64,000 bases of DNA from Pseudomonadota bacterium. Lineage in GTDB: Bacteria; Pseudomonadota; Alphaproteobacteria; Rhizobiales; Xanthobacteraceae. Shown piece after piece: positions 61,667 through 64,000 of this stretch; the stretch's first letter is position 1, and each line of letters starts with the position of its first letter. Where the stretch lies: contig JAFAGM010000081.1 of NCBI GenBank assembly GCA_023422775.1, positions 1-64,000 of the forward strand, in the 5' to 3' direction. The notes beneath the pieces are model-generated. The model did not search any database. It saw only the letters and a program-made list of their open reading frames with translations, and was not told where the DNA came from. Both the position numbers and the translations under genes were made by a program.

Positions 61667-61917
61667 CGCCGGCCTCCCCTGGCGCGAGGAAAGCTCTTCA
61701 GCAGGAGGAGACGTAGCATGTAGGCGACGGTGACGCCGCGCTCGAACGCCGTGATCTTGATGCGGGCGCGCAAGTCAGGCGTGACGTCGATGGTAAGCCG
61801 CGCGGAGAAGGCATTGCGCTTGCGTCGAGCCTGTCGCTTCGCCTTTCGTGGCCTGGTCCGACGCTTTACAGCGAGTGGCCAGAATTTCAGTTTGTGCTTG
61901 CGCGGTCGCCGGGTCAT
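61663..61917 (-). CDS. Small basic ribbon-helix-helix protein
   Basis: An 84-residue protein. The first 35 residues are almost entirely basic (KRRTRPRKAKRQARRKRN), followed by FSARLTIDVTPDLRARIKIT and AFERGVTVAYMLRLLLLKSF, a ribbon-helix-helix pattern. In related elements this gene is labelled a ParB-like partition protein and follows a parA-type ATPase; here no parA is present upstream. It probably binds DNA of the element. Confidence 0.75.
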   Translation of the reverse strand: MTRRPRKHKLKFWPLAVKRRTRPRKAKRQARRKRNAFSARLTIDVTPDLRARIKITAFERGVTVAYMLRLLLLKSFPRARGGRR

Positions 61918-62064
61918 GGCATCACCGCGATGTTAACGTGACGCGGTGAGGCAACGCCGTTACCAATAGCGGTGCCCGCCGTTAGCAAGAATCCGAAGGA
62001 TTCTATGTTAGAGAAGTTAGACGGGTGATTTCGCGAGCCTGCTTCGCGGGTTAAGCAGGATTTG

Positions 62065-62130
62065 GGTTCCTGATAGGACGGGTCTGCGGTTCCCGATAGG
62101 ACGGGTGTTCGGGTTCCTGATAGGACGGGT
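62065..62130. repeat. Three iterons downstream of repA
   Basis: The 19-bp unit GGTTCCTGATAGGACGGGT occurs at 62065-62083, with one mismatch at 62088-62106, and again exactly at 62112-62130. The spacing is 23 and 24 bp, close to two helical turns. The last copy ends 4 bp beyond the repA stop codon, and CTTATCCCC, resembling a DnaA box, overlaps the repA 3' end at 62141. This is the layout of an iteron-type replication origin. Confidence 0.75.
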
Positions 62131-62134
62131 CTAT

Positions 62135-63025
62135 TCACAGCTTATCCCCATCGTGTTGCGGCCGCGGCGCGCGCAGGCGTCGTGCGGACGGAGATGGATT
62201 GGTGACGGGCTGGAAGCTCAGGCACGGCGCGTTTTCGGCGCCGGCGATGCAGGCGAGTTGGTAGCCGGGCAGCGGCTGGCGGCGCACGATGTCGCGCAGT
62301 TCGAATGCGAAGCGCTTGTAAGGCGAGAGACTGCCGGACTTCAGATGAAGGTGCCGGAAGTCAAAGATCCAGCCATGACGCTGGCGGCCGCCATGCTTGC
62401 GCACAAGACGGTACAGCCAGCGCTCAAGTCCGCCGGTGAGTGCAAAATATTCGCGGTCGATGGTGAGGACGAGCGCGTCCATCATGACGCCGGCGTAGAA
62501 CCAGTCCGGCAGGATCAGTTCGATACCGCGCGGCCGGCCGGCGCTGTCGGCACGCTCCTTCCATTCGTTGATCCAGCTAAAACGATGCCGCCGGCGTTCC
62601 GTCGGTTGACGGATCGAGGTGGCGACGGTTGTCGACTGCAGACGATCGAGGCCGGCCTTGAGCCGCTCGTAGTTCTGTGCGGAGTCGCCGCGTCCGATGA
62701 AGCTCAGAATCTCATATGGCGTCGCAGCCATCAGGCGCGATGTGCGCAGTCCGCGGTCGCGCGCATCGACGATCTGCGATGCGGCCCAGATCAGCACGTC
62801 GGCGTCCCAGATGGTCGCCATGCCGTGTTCGTGTGTCGCTTCGACAACGATCGTGACCTCCCCCATGTGGAAGTCGATCGGCCGGACGCGCGGCGTCTTG
62901 GCGAGTGAGAAGAACGGCCATGACATGAGGTCTTGCGCGTCGCGCGGCGGCATATCGCCGGGCCGGGCGCGGAACAGTTCAAGTTGATGATCATCGACAG
63001 GGTGGCGCATCAAGGCCTCCGTCAA
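62135..63025 (-). CDS. repA: Replication initiator protein RepA
   Basis: A 296-residue protein of the RepA/replication initiator family found in ICEs and plasmids of alphaproteobacteria. Recognised stretches include MSWPFFSLAKTPRVRPIDFH, TIWDADVLIWAASQIVDARD, TPYEILSFIGRGDSAQNYER and RKHGGRQRHGWIFDFRHLHL. It overlaps the HTH gene by 4 bp upstream, and iterons follow directly after its stop. In ICEs it may allow transient replication after excision. The start may be 15 bp later. Confidence 0.9.
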   Translation of the reverse strand: MTEALMRHPVDDHQLELFRARPGDMPPRDAQDLMSWPFFSLAKTPRVRPIDFHMGEVTIVVEATHEHGMATIWDADVLIWAASQIVDARDRGLRTSRLMAATPYEILSFIGRGDSAQNYERLKAGLDRLQSTTVATSIRQPTERRRHRFSWINEWKERADSAGRPRGIELILPDWFYAGVMMDALVLTIDREYFALTGGLERWLYRLVRKHGGRQRHGWIFDFRHLHLKSGSLSPYKRFAFELRDIVRRQPLPGYQLACIAGAENAPCLSFQPVTNPSPSARRLRAPRPQHDGDKL

Positions 63026-63294
63026 CGGCCACGCGGCGGTGTGGAGCGCGCCGCCAAAGCACCGCCCGAGGACGGCCGCGGGCCGGGATCGGAAGTGGAG
63101 TTGCGCGCGCGGTCGGCGGCCCAGGCCTCTAGGTCGTCGATGGCGTAAACGACGCGGCCGCCGAGCTTGCGGAAGATCGGACCTGTGCCGGTGCAGCGAT
63201 GTTTCTCAAGCGTGCGCCCGGAGAGACCGAGGAACGTCGCCGCGTCGTGGGTCCGCAGGAAACGCGGCGTAACGCGAGGAGAAGAAGTGTCCAA
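63022..63294 (-). CDS. Excisionase-like helix-turn-helix protein (RdfS type)
   Basis: A 90-residue protein. TPRFLRTHDAATFLGLSGRT, LEKHRCTGTGPIFRKLGG and RVVYAIDDLEAWAADRAR form a MerR/excisionase-like winged helix, the pattern of RdfS, the recombination directionality factor that drives excision of the Mesorhizobium symbiosis ICE. The TTG at 63294 is chosen as start because GGAGG lies 6 bases upstream; the ATG at 63351 has no such signal. It overlaps repA by 4 bp. As relatives also act as regulators, the excision role is inferred. Confidence 0.75.
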   Translation of the reverse strand: MDTSSPRVTPRFLRTHDAATFLGLSGRTLEKHRCTGTGPIFRKLGGRVVYAIDDLEAWAADRARNSTSDPGPRPSSGGALAARSTPPRGR

Positions 63295-63454
63295 GATGAG
63301 CCTCCGGGTCGTTTGCGGTTGCTGCCGGACAAGGCAACGGAACGGAGGCAAGCGTGACGGAAGATCGGCATCGTAGGAGAGACCCGCCGCAGGACGCCTC
63401 CTAAGGTGTCCCTTTTCGGTTTTGCGCTCGCAGAGTTCGGCGGATTGACTGCGG

Positions 63455-64000
63455 CTAACGCCGACGGAAGCGCTTTGCGCGGCCGGCGTCGCCGCGCAGC
63501 AGCGTCAGATAACCACCCTTCGTCATAAGCGTGGCGCGCGCGATGATGCGGTTGATGCGCTTGCGCAGCGCCGCGTTTGCCCATTCGATCGCGGGAATAT
63601 CGCGCGCTTGCGGATCGAGGAGGATCGCGGCGATTTCGCGACGAGACACACCGTCATCAATGCCGTCGAGCGCGCGGAGTTGGAGCGTGAATCGAGCGCG
63701 CTGATGCGATGAGAGCTGCAGACTACGTATGAGAGGACCGGAATGCTCGCCGGCCAGGCGGCGCTCGAAGCGCTGAACAGCATGCATCCGGGCAGCGCGA
63801 TCGTCATCATGCGGGATGACGAAGCTACTGCCGTGCGGATCGAGACCTCCGACGAACCAGACTTGGTGATACCCGTCGGCGTCAGCGAGGAGGACGTGAC
63901 GACCGTCGTTGGTCGTCACGCTCGCGAGGATCGGCGAGAGATCGTCGAGAATGATGACTCGGGCCGCGGTGAACGTCTCAGGCGCGGGAGCAACAATAAC
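63455..64000 (-). CDS. DUF2285 domain protein, N-terminus cut by window edge
   Basis: 182 codons are open to the right edge on the minus strand, so the gene is partial. The visible part includes PETFTAARVIILDDLSPILA, TNDGRHVLLADADGYHQVWF and a C-terminal DUF2285 domain (HQRARFTLQLRALDGIDDGV, AAILLDPQARDIPAIEWANA). In ICEMlSym of Mesorhizobium, DUF2285 proteins (FseA, QseM) control excision by acting on rdfS. It lies 160 bp upstream of the RdfS-like gene, which fits such a role. A +1 frameshift fusion as in FseA cannot be judged from this part. Confidence 0.82.
   Translation of the reverse strand, partial: VIVAPAPETFTAARVIILDDLSPILASVTTNDGRHVLLADADGYHQVWFVGGLDPHGSSFVIPHDDDRAARMHAVQRFERRLAGEHSGPLIRSLQLSSHQRARFTLQLRALDGIDDGVSRREIAAILLDPQARDIPAIEWANAALRKRINRIIARATLMTKGGYLTLLRGDAGRAKRFRRR

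Larger units (their letters stand above)
24868..64000. mobile_element. Integrative and conjugative element, left part through window edge
   Basis: Immediately after the tRNA-Arg gene the content changes from metabolic genes to a full conjugation and mobilisation set: trbB-C-D-E-J-K-L-F-G-I, traG, relaxase, traF, DUF736, DUF2840, repA, an excisionase-like HTH and DUF2285. This set and order match the alphaproteobacterial ICE family that includes the Mesorhizobium symbiosis ICEs. The right end, an integrase and the second att repeat are not in the window. The exact left junction inside or at the end of the tRNA cannot be placed without the other repeat. Confidence 0.8.

Noticed and set aside
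62065..62130. Direct repeats as a CRISPR array
   Set aside because: Only three units with 4-5 bp between them, no spacers and no cas genes; position after repA fits iterons.

Overview
The window joins a conserved alphaproteobacterial chromosome segment (1 to about 24.87 kb) to the conjugative part of an integrative element (about 24.87 kb to the right edge). Gene content suggests Bradyrhizobium, Rhodopseudomonas or a close relative in the Nitrobacteraceae. The clues are a RegS/RegR redox two-component pair next to mmcB, intracellular PHA depolymerase, an HWE-type histidine kinase, many LLM and P450 oxidoreductases, high GC, and mosaic palindromic repeats between genes. The identification is from gene families read by eye, not from a database search.

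Core part (1-24.87 kb). On the left are a truncated phaZ, an ABC-2 type exporter (permease plus ATPase), the regSR pair, mmcB, a DUF155 protein, a metallo-beta-lactamase fold hydrolase and a PHB-depolymerase-type esterase. Then come an Lrp/AsnC regulator, an LLM monooxygenase with a clear terminator, a cytochrome P450, a membrane-anchored cupin and an SDR. Next is a signalling stretch with an HWE kinase and two GGDEF/EAL proteins, followed by a second LLM enzyme, yccF, a universal stress protein and a cyclic-nucleotide-domain patatin. Four palindromic repeat elements lie between these genes and none was seen to the right of the tRNA.

Boundary. A complete tRNA-Arg(CCG) gene at 24791-24867 is the likely integration site. 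No integrase gene is visible beside it, so the integrase and the second att copy should lie beyond the right edge.

Element backbone, read on the minus strand from the right edge: DUF2285 protein, excisionase-like HTH (RdfS type), repA, three iterons, ribbon-helix-helix protein, DUF2840, traF, DUF736, a VirB1-like protein, a probable oriT, the MOB-P-type relaxase, traG, a second ribbon-helix-helix protein, and then trbB-C-D-E-J-K-L-F-G-I with DUF2274. Most trb genes overlap by about 4 bp, which indicates one long translationally coupled operon.

Cargo sits in three places. (a) Between the tRNA and the trb operon is a nitric-oxide response module: an NsrR-like regulator, its probable operator, a group 3 truncated globin, a methyltransferase, a DUF1971 cupin and a PPOX-type flavoprotein. 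A TonB gene and small unknown genes follow. (b) Between the ribbon-helix-helix gene and trbB, about 11.8 kb separates two blocks of the transfer region. It holds a TonB-dependent iron system (FecI, FecR, STN-type receptor, DUF3649, PepSY, DUF3325, ExbB, ExbD, TonB, IalB-like protein) and a LysR regulator downstream of a small protein resembling the RNA polymerase alpha C-terminal domain. (c) Between traG and the relaxase, a TPP riboswitch precedes a tenA_E/tenA_C pair for thiamine salvage.

Together this looks like a self-transmissible element carrying iron, thiamine-salvage and nitrosative-stress functions. Start codons were moved inward from the longest frames where a Shine-Dalgarno sequence, gene overlap or domain boundary supported it.
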